Below, one piece after another: positions 56,876-64,000 of a stretch of 64,000 bases of DNA; the first letter of the stretch is position 1; each line of letters begins with the position of its first letter. Source of the stretch: Saccharicrinis fermentans DSM 9555 = JCM 21142 (GTDB lineage: Bacteria > Bacteroidota > Bacteroidia > Bacteroidales > Marinilabiliaceae); assembly GCF_000517085.1 (NCBI RefSeq), contig NZ_KI912107.1:4089980-4153979 (forward strand), read 5' to 3'. Both the position numbers and the translations under genes were made by a program. The notes beneath the pieces are model-generated. The model was not told the origin of the DNA and ran no database searches. It worked only from the letters and a program-made list of their open reading frames with translations.

Positions 56876-58884
56876 AACAAAAACTCCTCACATTCATTTT
56901 GTTACTCTTCATTATTAATTTACATGCCCAAACGCCACGAGATCCAAGCCAGGTGATTGAAGAAATATTGGAATCGATCAGCGAAAAGGACATCAACCTG
57001 AACGATCAGTCGCAGCTATTTGATGAGCTCATAGAGCTCTACGAGAGACCTATCAACATCAACACCATGAAAACATCTGATTTGGAGAAACTCATATTTC
57101 TCTCAGATCTACAAATTCAGCGCATCAAAGACTATGTGCAAAAGATGGGGCCTGTACACTCAAAATTTCAATTGCAAGCCATTCCTGGCCTCACCAGAAC
57201 CGACATAGAAAGATTAATGATGTTTGTGAAAATGGAGCCGCAATACACCATACAAACACCTTATAGATATATCAATGGACAGCTCATCCTGCGAAACCAA
57301 TTCGATGTGGAAAAAGCAAGAGGATACACAATAGACACCACAGCAACTCACTATGAAGGCAACAGACATCACAGCTATGCAAAAATGCAACTTCAGTACG
57401 GCGATCACTGGTCAGCCGGGGCTGTATTGGATAAGGATCCGGGAGAAAGCTTATTCCCGATGGATTTTATCTCGGCTTATGCCATGCGTAAAAGCGACCA
57501 ACTCATAAAGACTCTGATTATTGGCGATTACCATGCAAACTTTGGTCAAGGTCTGGCTTTATGGACCGGCACAAGCATGGGAAAAACAAGCGAAGCACTC
57601 GGTGTACGCAAAAGGAGTAACGGCTTCAACAAATACGCCTCATCCAATGAATATGCCTTTTTTAGAGGAGTGGCCACCACCCTCGCCTACAAGAACATGG
57701 AACTTTCGTTGTTTGGTTCTCACAAAAACAGAGATGCAGATATAAAAATAAACGAAGACTCCTCCCTACATATTGTTGAATCCATGCCCACAACAGGTTA
57801 TCATCGTACACCAAACGAAATCAACAAAAAAAACAAACTAGGCCAATCCACCTTTGGCGCAAATTTAGAATACCAATACAAAAAGTTCTCCTTATCCATG
57901 GGTGGCTTCTCTCAACGCTATGATGCGGACTCTATTGCTGTAAAGCAACTATATCAACTTACGGCACATGAAAAAACAGAAACTTCACACTATTGGGTAA
58001 GCTATCACTACGCCTTTAACAAAGCACTCTCCTTTGGCGAACTAGCCATGGATGACAATGGAGACATAGCCCTTACAAACGGTTTACTACTCCGACCGGT
58101 CGATAATGTTTCTCTGGCATTATCATATCGATATTTCTCCAATAAATATTATTCACCATGGACAAATGCTATATCCGAAAACTCCCTTCCTGCCGGAGAA
58201 TCGGGTTTTTACATGGGCATAAAAGCACTGCCCTTGTCCAAAACACAACTATTGGCCTATGTGGACATATTCAAAACCAATTGCCCAAAATATAATATAG
58301 ATGGACCTTTCAACGGATATGACGTTTCCTTTCAAGCGGATTATGAATTTAGCCAACACTTTAAACTATACGTACGTTACCGCGAAAAAGAAAAATCAAA
58401 AAATAGTACAAGCCAAGACTTACCAGACTACACAACCACAACCAGCAACACGAGAAAAATAAGGTTACACACAGACTTTGAAGTAGATGCCAATTGGACT
58501 TTACAAATGCGTATAGAAAAATCTTTTTACAAGGAAACAAATGAGGGTAGCTCAGAAGGCATTCTAGCATATAGTGGTATCAAATACACACAAAACAAGA
58601 TGTCCTGCTGGCTACGTTACAGCGTATTCGACACAGACAATTACAACACCCGTTTGTATGCCTATGAAAACGACCTGCTTTACAACTTCTACACGCCGGC
58701 ATTTCAAGGAGAAGGATCCAGGTTTTACGGCATGGTAAGCTATCAGCTGGCCAAGAAGATTAAATTATGGATAAAAGCCGGGCGAACCCGTTACTACGAC
58801 CGAGATGAAATTGGTTCTGGTCTGCAAACCATACCTGGTCAATCACGCACTAACATCCGCATGCAAATCCAGATAAAGCTTTAA
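56872..58884 (+). CDS. Exported helix-hairpin-helix protein with outer-membrane barrel
   Basis: A 670-residue protein with a signal peptide (LLTFILLLFIINLHAQ). Residues ~40-125 carry helix-hairpin-helix repeats of the ComEA type ('INTMKTSDLEKLIFLSDLQIQRI', 'LQAIPGLTRTDIERLM'). The remaining ~540 residues are strand-rich with many aromatic residues ('HYWVSYHYAFNKALSFGEL', 'HFKLYVRYREKEKS') and end in 'IRMQIQIKL', typical of a barrel. Start overlaps the previous stop by 4 bp. It may contact DNA at the surface or use HhH only as a protein module. Confidence 0.8.
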   Translation: MKQKLLTFILLLFIINLHAQTPRDPSQVIEEILESISEKDINLNDQSQLFDELIELYERPININTMKTSDLEKLIFLSDLQIQRIKDYVQKMGPVHSKFQLQAIPGLTRTDIERLMMFVKMEPQYTIQTPYRYINGQLILRNQFDVEKARGYTIDTTATHYEGNRHHSYAKMQLQYGDHWSAGAVLDKDPGESLFPMDFISAYAMRKSDQLIKTLIIGDYHANFGQGLALWTGTSMGKTSEALGVRKRSNGFNKYASSNEYAFFRGVATTLAYKNMELSLFGSHKNRDADIKINEDSSLHIVESMPTTGYHRTPNEINKKNKLGQSTFGANLEYQYKKFSLSMGGFSQRYDADSIAVKQLYQLTAHEKTETSHYWVSYHYAFNKALSFGELAMDDNGDIALTNGLLLRPVDNVSLALSYRYFSNKYYSPWTNAISENSLPAGESGFYMGIKALPLSKTQLLAYVDIFKTNCPKYNIDGPFNGYDVSFQADYEFSQHFKLYVRYREKEKSKNSTSQDLPDYTTTTSNTRKIRLHTDFEVDANWTLQMRIEKSFYKETNEGSSEGILAYSGIKYTQNKMSCWLRYSVFDTDNYNTRLYAYENDLLYNFYTPAFQGEGSRFYGMVSYQLAKKIKLWIKAGRTRYYDRDEIGSGLQTIPGQSRTNIRMQIQIKL

Positions 58885-58922
58885 ACAAAGCGAGTCACGC
58901 ACAATTGAACACAACACAGACA

Positions 58923-61103
58923 TTAATTACCCACTTCCGACAAAAATTTCACCCTCACTAAGCGTATATTCTCTTCAGAATACTCATCCTCACCCAGTTC
59001 TTCAAGAGCACTAGCTATATCATCAGTTTCAGCATCCTCCTTAAAATAATAGAAGATATCATCCCTACGATCCTCATCCATCACCTGATCGATATAATAA
59101 TCGATATTCACACGCGTTCCTGAATACACGATGGACTCTATTTCAGAAATTAACTCGTTCATATCCAGACCACGTGATTCAGCAATATCGTCTAAGGGAA
59201 TCATACGGTCAATACTTTGAATAACGGCGATTTTATTTTTCGACTTATTAGCCACTGATTTTACGACCATATCAATAGGACGCTCAATTTCATTTTCCTC
59301 CACATGCTTTTTAATCAGCTCCACAAAATCTTTCCCGAAACGATGCGCTTTACCCGAACCTACCCCCGGAATATTCATCATCTCTTCTAAGGAGATAGGA
59401 TAATGAATGGCCATTGCTTCTAATGAAGGATCCTGAAAAATAACAAACGGAGGTAAATTTTTCTTTTTAGAGATTTTTTTTCTCAAATCTTTCAGCATAC
59501 TAAAGAGCTGTGGATCTACGGCAGCAGTTCCTCCTCCACTACTCTCTTCCACATCTTCGGTATCAAAGTCATGCTCTTGGGTGATCATAAATGACCGAGG
59601 CTTATTGATAAATTCTTTCCCCTCCTCACTCACCTTTAAGATACCATAATTCTCAATTTCTTTAACCAGGAGGCCAGCTACCAATAGCTGACGCACAACT
59701 GCCTTCCAATATTTACCGTCCTTATCCTTTCCTACACCAAACATCTCATGCTCATGATGTTTGTACGACTTAATAGCAGAATTAGCTTCCCCCGTTAGAA
59801 AGGCCACCATATATTCAGCTTTAAAGCGCTCTTTCAGCTCAAGAACTGCTCTTAACATGGTTAGCACATTGTCTTTTCCTTCACTTTGCTCTTTGGGGTG
59901 ACAGCAATTGTCACAAGTATCACAATTCTCTTCGTTATACTTCTCTCCAAAATAGTGAAGTAAGATCTTACGTCGACAAATAGAAGACTCTGCATACGAA
60001 ACGGTTTCGAATAAAAGCTGCTTACCAATTTCCTGTTCTGCGATGGGTTTGCCTTGCATAAACTTCTCCAGCTTTTGAATATCTTTGTAGCTATAAAAAG
60101 TAATACATTTTCCTTCCCCACCATCTCTACCGGCACGACCAGTCTCCTGATAATACCCCTCTAAACTCTTAGGGATATCATAGTGAATCACCAATCTCAC
60201 ATCCGGTTTATCTATACCCATACCAAAAGCAATGGTAGCCACAATCACATCCGTTTCTTCCATCAGAAAAGCATCCTGATTACCGGCACGCTTAGTAGCA
60301 TCCATACCCGCATGATAAGCCCTGGCCTTAATGCCATTAACTACCAACGTTTCGGCCAGTTCTTCCACTTTCTTACGGCTTAAACAATATATGATGGCAG
60401 ACTTACCTACGTTCTCTTTTAATATTTTTATAATTTGCTTTGTAGCGTGTTTTTTAGAGCGAACCTCATAATAAAGATTAGGACGATTAAATGATGATTT
60501 AAACACCATAGAACCCACCATTCCCAAACTTTTTTGGATATCACTTTGCACTTTGGGAGTAGCAGTAGCTGTTAATGCAATTAAAGGCTTACTTCCAATC
60601 TCTTCAATGATAGGTCTTATTCTACGGTACTCAGGTCTAAAGTCATGTCCCCATTCCGAAATACAGTGCGCCTCATCAACCGCATAAAACGAAATTTCCA
60701 CCTGTTTCAGAAACTCAATATTTTCGTCTTTAGTAAGCGACTCAGGTGCCACGTAAAGCAGTTTGGTTTTCCCGGACATCATATCCTCTTTTACCTTGGT
60801 AACAGCTGCCTTGGTAAGAGAAGAATTAAGAAAATGCGCAATACCATCATCCTCACTAATATTTCGGATAGCATCTACCTGATTCTTCATTAAAGCAATT
60901 AGGGGAGAAATAATTATTGCCGTACCGGGTAATATTAAAGCAGGAAGTTGATAACACAACGATTTACCTCCTCCTGTTGGCATTAAAACAAACGTATCAT
61001 TCCCTTTTAGAACATTCTCTATAACCTCTTCCTGGTTTCCTTTAAAGGTATCAAAACCAAAATGCTTCTTTAAATGGACGCCAAGATCGACCTTTTTTCC
61101 CAT
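58923..61103 (-). CDS. recQ: ATP-dependent DNA helicase RecQ
   Basis: A 726-residue 3'-5' helicase of the RecQ family. Walker A 'MPTGGGKSLCYQLPA', the DEAH box 'DEAHCISEWGHDFRPEYRR', 'YHAGMDATKRAGNQDAF' and 'ATIAFGMGIDKPDVRLVIHYDIP' build the motor; a cysteine set (CRRK..CDTCDNCC) forms the zinc domain; an HRDC domain lies at ~535-610, followed by a further helical segment. It repairs and restarts damaged forks. Confidence 0.95.
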   Translation of the reverse strand: MGKKVDLGVHLKKHFGFDTFKGNQEEVIENVLKGNDTFVLMPTGGGKSLCYQLPALILPGTAIIISPLIALMKNQVDAIRNISEDDGIAHFLNSSLTKAAVTKVKEDMMSGKTKLLYVAPESLTKDENIEFLKQVEISFYAVDEAHCISEWGHDFRPEYRRIRPIIEEIGSKPLIALTATATPKVQSDIQKSLGMVGSMVFKSSFNRPNLYYEVRSKKHATKQIIKILKENVGKSAIIYCLSRKKVEELAETLVVNGIKARAYHAGMDATKRAGNQDAFLMEETDVIVATIAFGMGIDKPDVRLVIHYDIPKSLEGYYQETGRAGRDGGEGKCITFYSYKDIQKLEKFMQGKPIAEQEIGKQLLFETVSYAESSICRRKILLHYFGEKYNEENCDTCDNCCHPKEQSEGKDNVLTMLRAVLELKERFKAEYMVAFLTGEANSAIKSYKHHEHEMFGVGKDKDGKYWKAVVRQLLVAGLLVKEIENYGILKVSEEGKEFINKPRSFMITQEHDFDTEDVEESSGGGTAAVDPQLFSMLKDLRKKISKKKNLPPFVIFQDPSLEAMAIHYPISLEEMMNIPGVGSGKAHRFGKDFVELIKKHVEENEIERPIDMVVKSVANKSKNKIAVIQSIDRMIPLDDIAESRGLDMNELISEIESIVYSGTRVNIDYYIDQVMDEDRRDDIFYYFKEDAETDDIASALEELGEDEYSEENIRLVRVKFLSEVGN

Positions 61104-61421
61104 AACAAAATTTCATTATCCTCTCAATACCGCTAAACGAAATAGCGCTAAAAAAGTTTCTTATTCCAAACAAACACTTTAAACAAAAATACTTTTTCTT
61201 GGAGAAACTTTGTCCTTTTATTGAAAAAAATATGATTAACAAAAGTATGATTTCAATAAACCGAGTACACTAAGCATTGATTATCAGGGTTATTTAAAAA
61301 TATCGACTCTAAAAAAAGTCTTCATTTCTATTTATTGTCATTATGAAATTACTGTGTTATCTTCGCAAACATTAAGTAATAATAATGTTTACATTATAAA
61401 AAACTGTTTATTTCAATCCCA
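61104..61421. other. Intergenic region between divergent recQ and tatC
   Basis: 318 bp, AT-rich. It holds the tatC promoter (61335-61365) and probably the recQ promoter, for which CAAAAATA at 61184-61191 is a weak candidate (reverse TAnnTTTG). No gene is seen. Confidence 0.5.
61335..61365 (+). promoter_or_regulatory. Candidate promoter of tatC-lptB
   Basis: TTG at 61335-61337 and TATCTTCG at 61358-61365, 20 nt apart; the second box differs from TAnnTTTG at one base. It lies 56 nt before the tatC ATG. Confidence 0.55.
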
Positions 61422-62243
61422 ATGGCAGAATCAGGAAATGAAGAAATGACTTTTTTGCAACACTTGGAGGAGCTAAGATGGCATCTGGTTAGGTCCTTTG
61501 CATCTATTGTAGTGGTGGCGATACTGGCATTTCTCTATAAGGATATATTGTTTGATGTGATCATATTCGGTCCCAGCAATCCGGGCTTCTTCACCAATCA
61601 CCTATTGGCACAGATAGCCGACAAATTCAATATGCCTGCACTGAGAATCAATCAGGAAACCATTAAGTTTCAGAATATTTTAATGGCAGGACAATTTACC
61701 ATGCACCTAAAAGTATCCTTTATAGCAGGTATCGTTGTTGCCTTCCCTTATATATTTTGGGAATTTTGGCGTTTTATAAAACCCGCTTTGTATCAACAAG
61801 AAATCAAACACTCCAGGGGTGCCATTTTTTTTGCTTCCATTCTATTTTCCGTTGGCATACTATTCGCCTATTATATTATATGTCCCCTATCGGTTCATTT
61901 TTTGGCCACTTACCATGTGAGCGATAAGGTAGAAAACATACTGAACCTCGGCTCATACATTTCTACCATAACCTCAATTGTACTAGCGGGCGGACTCATA
62001 TTTGAATTACCTATATTAATATATTTCTTGGCTAAAATCGGCATAGTATCTGCTGAAACATTAAAAAAATACAGACGTCACTCTATTGTTGTGAGTCTTT
62101 TGCTAGCAGCCATTATAACTCCTCCTGATATGATTAGTCAGGTATTGGTATGCGTACCTTTGATATTTTTATACGAAGGCGGCATATTAATTGCTAAGAA
62201 TGTTGAACGCAAAAGAACGAAAGAAGAAGCTGAGCGAAGTTAA
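61422..62243 (+). CDS. tatC: Twin-arginine translocase subunit TatC
   Basis: A 273-residue, six-helix integral membrane protein that recognises twin-arginine signals for export of folded proteins. 'MTFLQHLEELRWHLVRSF' and 'FPYIFWEFWRFIKPALY' are strong TatC landmarks. tatA/B are not in this window. It precedes lptB by about 15 bp. Confidence 0.95.
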   Translation: MAESGNEEMTFLQHLEELRWHLVRSFASIVVVAILAFLYKDILFDVIIFGPSNPGFFTNHLLAQIADKFNMPALRINQETIKFQNILMAGQFTMHLKVSFIAGIVVAFPYIFWEFWRFIKPALYQQEIKHSRGAIFFASILFSVGILFAYYIICPLSVHFLATYHVSDKVENILNLGSYISTITSIVLAGGLIFELPILIYFLAKIGIVSAETLKKYRRHSIVVSLLLAAIITPPDMISQVLVCVPLIFLYEGGILIAKNVERKRTKEEAERS

Positions 62244-62261
62244 GAACTTAAAAATACAATG

Positions 62262-63023
62262 ATGGCAGAAGAAAATTTGGTATTACATACCGACAAGCTG
62301 GTAAAAAGATATAAAAACAGAACCGTTGTTAAAGGTGTTTCTGTACGAGTAGAGCAAGGCGAAATTGTTGGATTATTAGGTCCTAACGGAGCAGGCAAGA
62401 CCACCACCTTTTATATGACTGTTGGTCTGGTAACGCCCAACGAAGGTGACATATACCTGAACGACACAGTAATCACCAAGGAACCCGTTTACAAGAGGGC
62501 ACAACGTGGCATCGGCTATTTGGCACAGGAAGCATCGGTATTTCGAAAGATGAGCATTGAAGACAACATCAAAGCAGTACTGGAGATGACCAAATTTTCG
62601 AAACAATACCAAAAAGAACGATTAGAAGAATTATTAAACGAATTTGGTCTTGGACACATTCGCAAGAGTCTGGGCATTCAATTATCGGGTGGTGAGAGGC
62701 GTCGGTGTGAGATCGCTCGAGCACTGGCCATCAACCCCAAGTTTATTTTGCTAGATGAACCATTTGCGGGCGTTGACCCTATCGCAGTTCAAGACATCCA
62801 GGAAATTGTTGCCAAGCTAAAATACAAAAACATTGGCATTTTAATCACCGATCACAATGTACATGAAACACTTTCGATCACAGATAGAGCCTACTTACTT
62901 TTTGAAGGCAATATATTAAAGGCTGGAACTGCCGAAGAATTAGCAGAAGATCCGGAGGTTCGCAGGCTATATCTGGGCAACGACTTTGAGTTAAAGCGCA
63001 GAACATTCAATGTAGGCAATTGA
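62262..63023 (+). CDS. lptB: LPS export ABC transporter ATPase LptB
   Basis: A 253-residue ABC ATPase that drives lipopolysaccharide transfer to the outer membrane with LptF/G. Walker A '[13 protein letters not shown]', '[21 protein letters not shown]', signature '[16 protein letters not shown]', Walker B '[13 protein letters not shown]' and '[17 protein letters not shown]' match LptB specifically. Two ATGs lie in a row; either may start it. Confidence 0.94.
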   Translation: MAEENLVLHTDKLVKRYKNRTVVKGVSVRVEQGEIVGLLGPNGAGKTTTFYMTVGLVTPNEGDIYLNDTVITKEPVYKRAQRGIGYLAQEASVFRKMSIEDNIKAVLEMTKFSKQYQKERLEELLNEFGLGHIRKSLGIQLSGGERRRCEIARALAINPKFILLDEPFAGVDPIAVQDIQEIVAKLKYKNIGILITDHNVHETLSITDRAYLLFEGNILKAGTAEELAEDPEVRRLYLGNDFELKRRTFNVGN

Positions 63024-63067
63024 TTTTTAGACAAAAGGAAATTATTTTTATTTTTTTCATGTTTTTA

Positions 63068-63100
63068 TTTGCAAATTAGATTAAAAACGACTTATCTTTG
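63068..63100 (+). promoter_or_regulatory. Promoter of the tRNA-Leu gene
   Basis: TTTG at 63068-63071 and TATCTTTG at 63093-63100 with a 21-nt spacer; the tRNA begins 18 nt further on. A close match to the Bacteroidota consensus. Confidence 0.7.
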
Positions 63101-63117
63101 CATCGCAAAAAAATAAC

Positions 63118-63202
63118 GCGGATGTGGCGTAATTGGTAGCCGCGCTAGACTTAGGATCTAGTGCCGAGAGGCGTGGGGGTTCGAGTCCCTTCATCCGCAC
63201 CA
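63118..63202 (+). tRNA. tRNA-Leu (anticodon TAG)
   Basis: 85 nt. Acceptor arms GCGGATG / CATCCGC pair perfectly; the anticodon stem CTAGA / TCTAG closes the loop CTTAGGA with anticodon TAG at 63152-63154, reading CUN leucine codons. A long variable arm (TGCCGAGAGGCG) marks a class II tRNA. The T arm has GGTTCGAGTCC. CCA (63200-63202) is encoded in the DNA. Confidence 0.95.
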
Positions 63203-63217
63203 ATTCAGAAAATACAG

Positions 63218-63263
63218 AAACCGTCTCACTTACGATGTAAATCGGTAGTAAGACGGTTTTTTT
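63218..63263 (+). terminator. Terminator after tRNA-Leu
   Basis: AACCGTCT / AGACGGTT arms, with further imperfect pairing inside and a run of seven T at the end. Confidence 0.75.
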
Positions 63264-63342
63264 AAATTAAGAAAATTGATAACGACCTAACATTAGGTCA
63301 AACAGTAATCATACAAAAAGTTCACTAATAATAGTTTAGCTG

Positions 63343-64000
63343 ATGAACATCTCAAAAGAAAACATTGATGATTTAAATGCAGTACTAAAGCTTACTGTAG
63401 AGAAAGACGATTACGAGAGCCGCGTTGACGAGGTACTAAAAGATTATCGTAAAAAAGCCAACATGCCTGGTTTCCGCCCTGGAAAAGTTCCTTTTGGCAT
63501 GATTAAAAAGATGTACGGTAAACATGTGTTGGCCGAACAAGTGAACAAAATTGTTTCTGACGAAATTTCAAAATATCTATTTGAGAGCAAATTGAATATT
63601 TTGGGAGAACCACTTCCTAGTGAAACACAGGAAACCATTGATTTTGAAACACAAGAAAACTTTCAATTTAACTTTGATGTGGCCATCGCACCAGCATTCG
63701 AAATTAAATTATCCAAAAGAGAAAAGCTTCCATACTATACCATCGAGGTTACAGATGAGATGCTTGATCAGCAAGTAAAACAAGCGACCAGTCGTTTTGG
63801 CACATCCGAAAGTGCTGAAGAGGCCACTGAAGAGTCTATGATCAAGGGCGATTTAGTACAGTTAGATCAGGAAGCCAAGGTTTTAGAAGGTGGTATCACT
63901 GCAGAAGACACGGTGATTTCAGCTGTCTCCATAAAAGACGAAGAAACAAAAGCCAAATTAATTGGAGCCAAGGCAGGTGAAGTAATTATTATTTCGCCTA
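63343..64000 (+). CDS. tig: Trigger factor (5' part; runs off the window)
   Basis: The first ~219 codons of trigger factor, the ribosome-bound chaperone. The N-terminal ribosome-binding domain has the signature 'MPGFRPGKVPFGMIKKMYGK' (GFRxGKxP). Then 'FDVAIAPAFEIKLSK' leads into the middle domain. The frame has no stop before the window end; the peptidyl-prolyl isomerase and C-terminal domains lie outside. Confidence 0.93.
   Translation, partial: MNISKENIDDLNAVLKLTVEKDDYESRVDEVLKDYRKKANMPGFRPGKVPFGMIKKMYGKHVLAEQVNKIVSDEISKYLFESKLNILGEPLPSETQETIDFETQENFQFNFDVAIAPAFEIKLSKREKLPYYTIEVTDEMLDQQVKQATSRFGTSESAEEATEESMIKGDLVQLDQEAKVLEGGITAEDTVISAVSIKDEETKAKLIGAKAGEVIIISP

Overview
The window is chromosomal DNA of a member of the Bacteroidota, most likely the order Bacteroidales/Marinilabiliales; the lower rank is a guess. 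Supporting signs are promoters of the Bacteroidota type (TTTG about 20 nt before TAnnTTTG), a GldA-type ABC ATPase, the large Bacteroidota form of IspG, a secreted protein with a type IX secretion-like C-terminal domain, a PorV/PorQ-like outer membrane protein, and AT-rich intergenic DNA. There is no rRNA, CRISPR array or prophage. One tRNA (Leu, anticodon TAG) lies near the right end.

Layout. 1-10.2 kb: a small PAS-domain protein, a secreted S9 peptidase, then a + strand run of a small membrane protein, mutL, two rhomboid proteases and a membrane-anchored EEP-family hydrolase, followed by thioredoxin and a UPF0316 membrane protein. 10.2-17 kb (- strand): a PAP2-like membrane protein with rpoN, asnS, a T9SS-like secreted protein and ispG. 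17.2-24.7 kb: a gldA-like ATPase, pdxH, a patatin/outer-membrane-barrel gene cut in two by an IS701-like element, a TylF-like methyltransferase, a nucleosidase and an OsmC protein. 24.9-33.4 kb: a Crp/Fnr regulator, a LarC1-only protein, an RluF-type pseudouridine synthase, a CoA-transferase, a hypothetical protein, a ComM-type ATPase, inorganic pyrophosphatase and a YbaK-type deacylase. 33.7-37.7 kb: a LytTR membrane regulator preceded by three 20-bp-period repeats, then a zinc-uptake operon (zur-like, znuA, znuC, znuB) preceded by a perfect palindrome. 37.7-44.6 kb: ispD, a DUF2461 protein, pheS, three adjacent cyclophilins and small hypothetical genes. 45-55.3 kb (- strand): an MBL hydrolase, aroK, parC/parE, a membrane MutS-like ATPase overlapping obgE, adk and hpt. 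55.4-64 kb: purE, two outer-membrane proteins, recQ, tatC, lptB, tRNA-Leu and the start of tig.

The content is mostly housekeeping. The most notable observations are: the IS insertion, which can be reversed on paper to an intact 757-codon frame; a one-base frameshift in a nine-base homopolymer that separates a cyclophilin lipoprotein from its signal peptide; a cyclophilin fused to what looks like a catalytically dead trypsin-fold domain; the operator-like repeats before the LytTR and zur-like genes; and a LarC protein with no LarC2 half. I did not find a convincing new multi-gene system.
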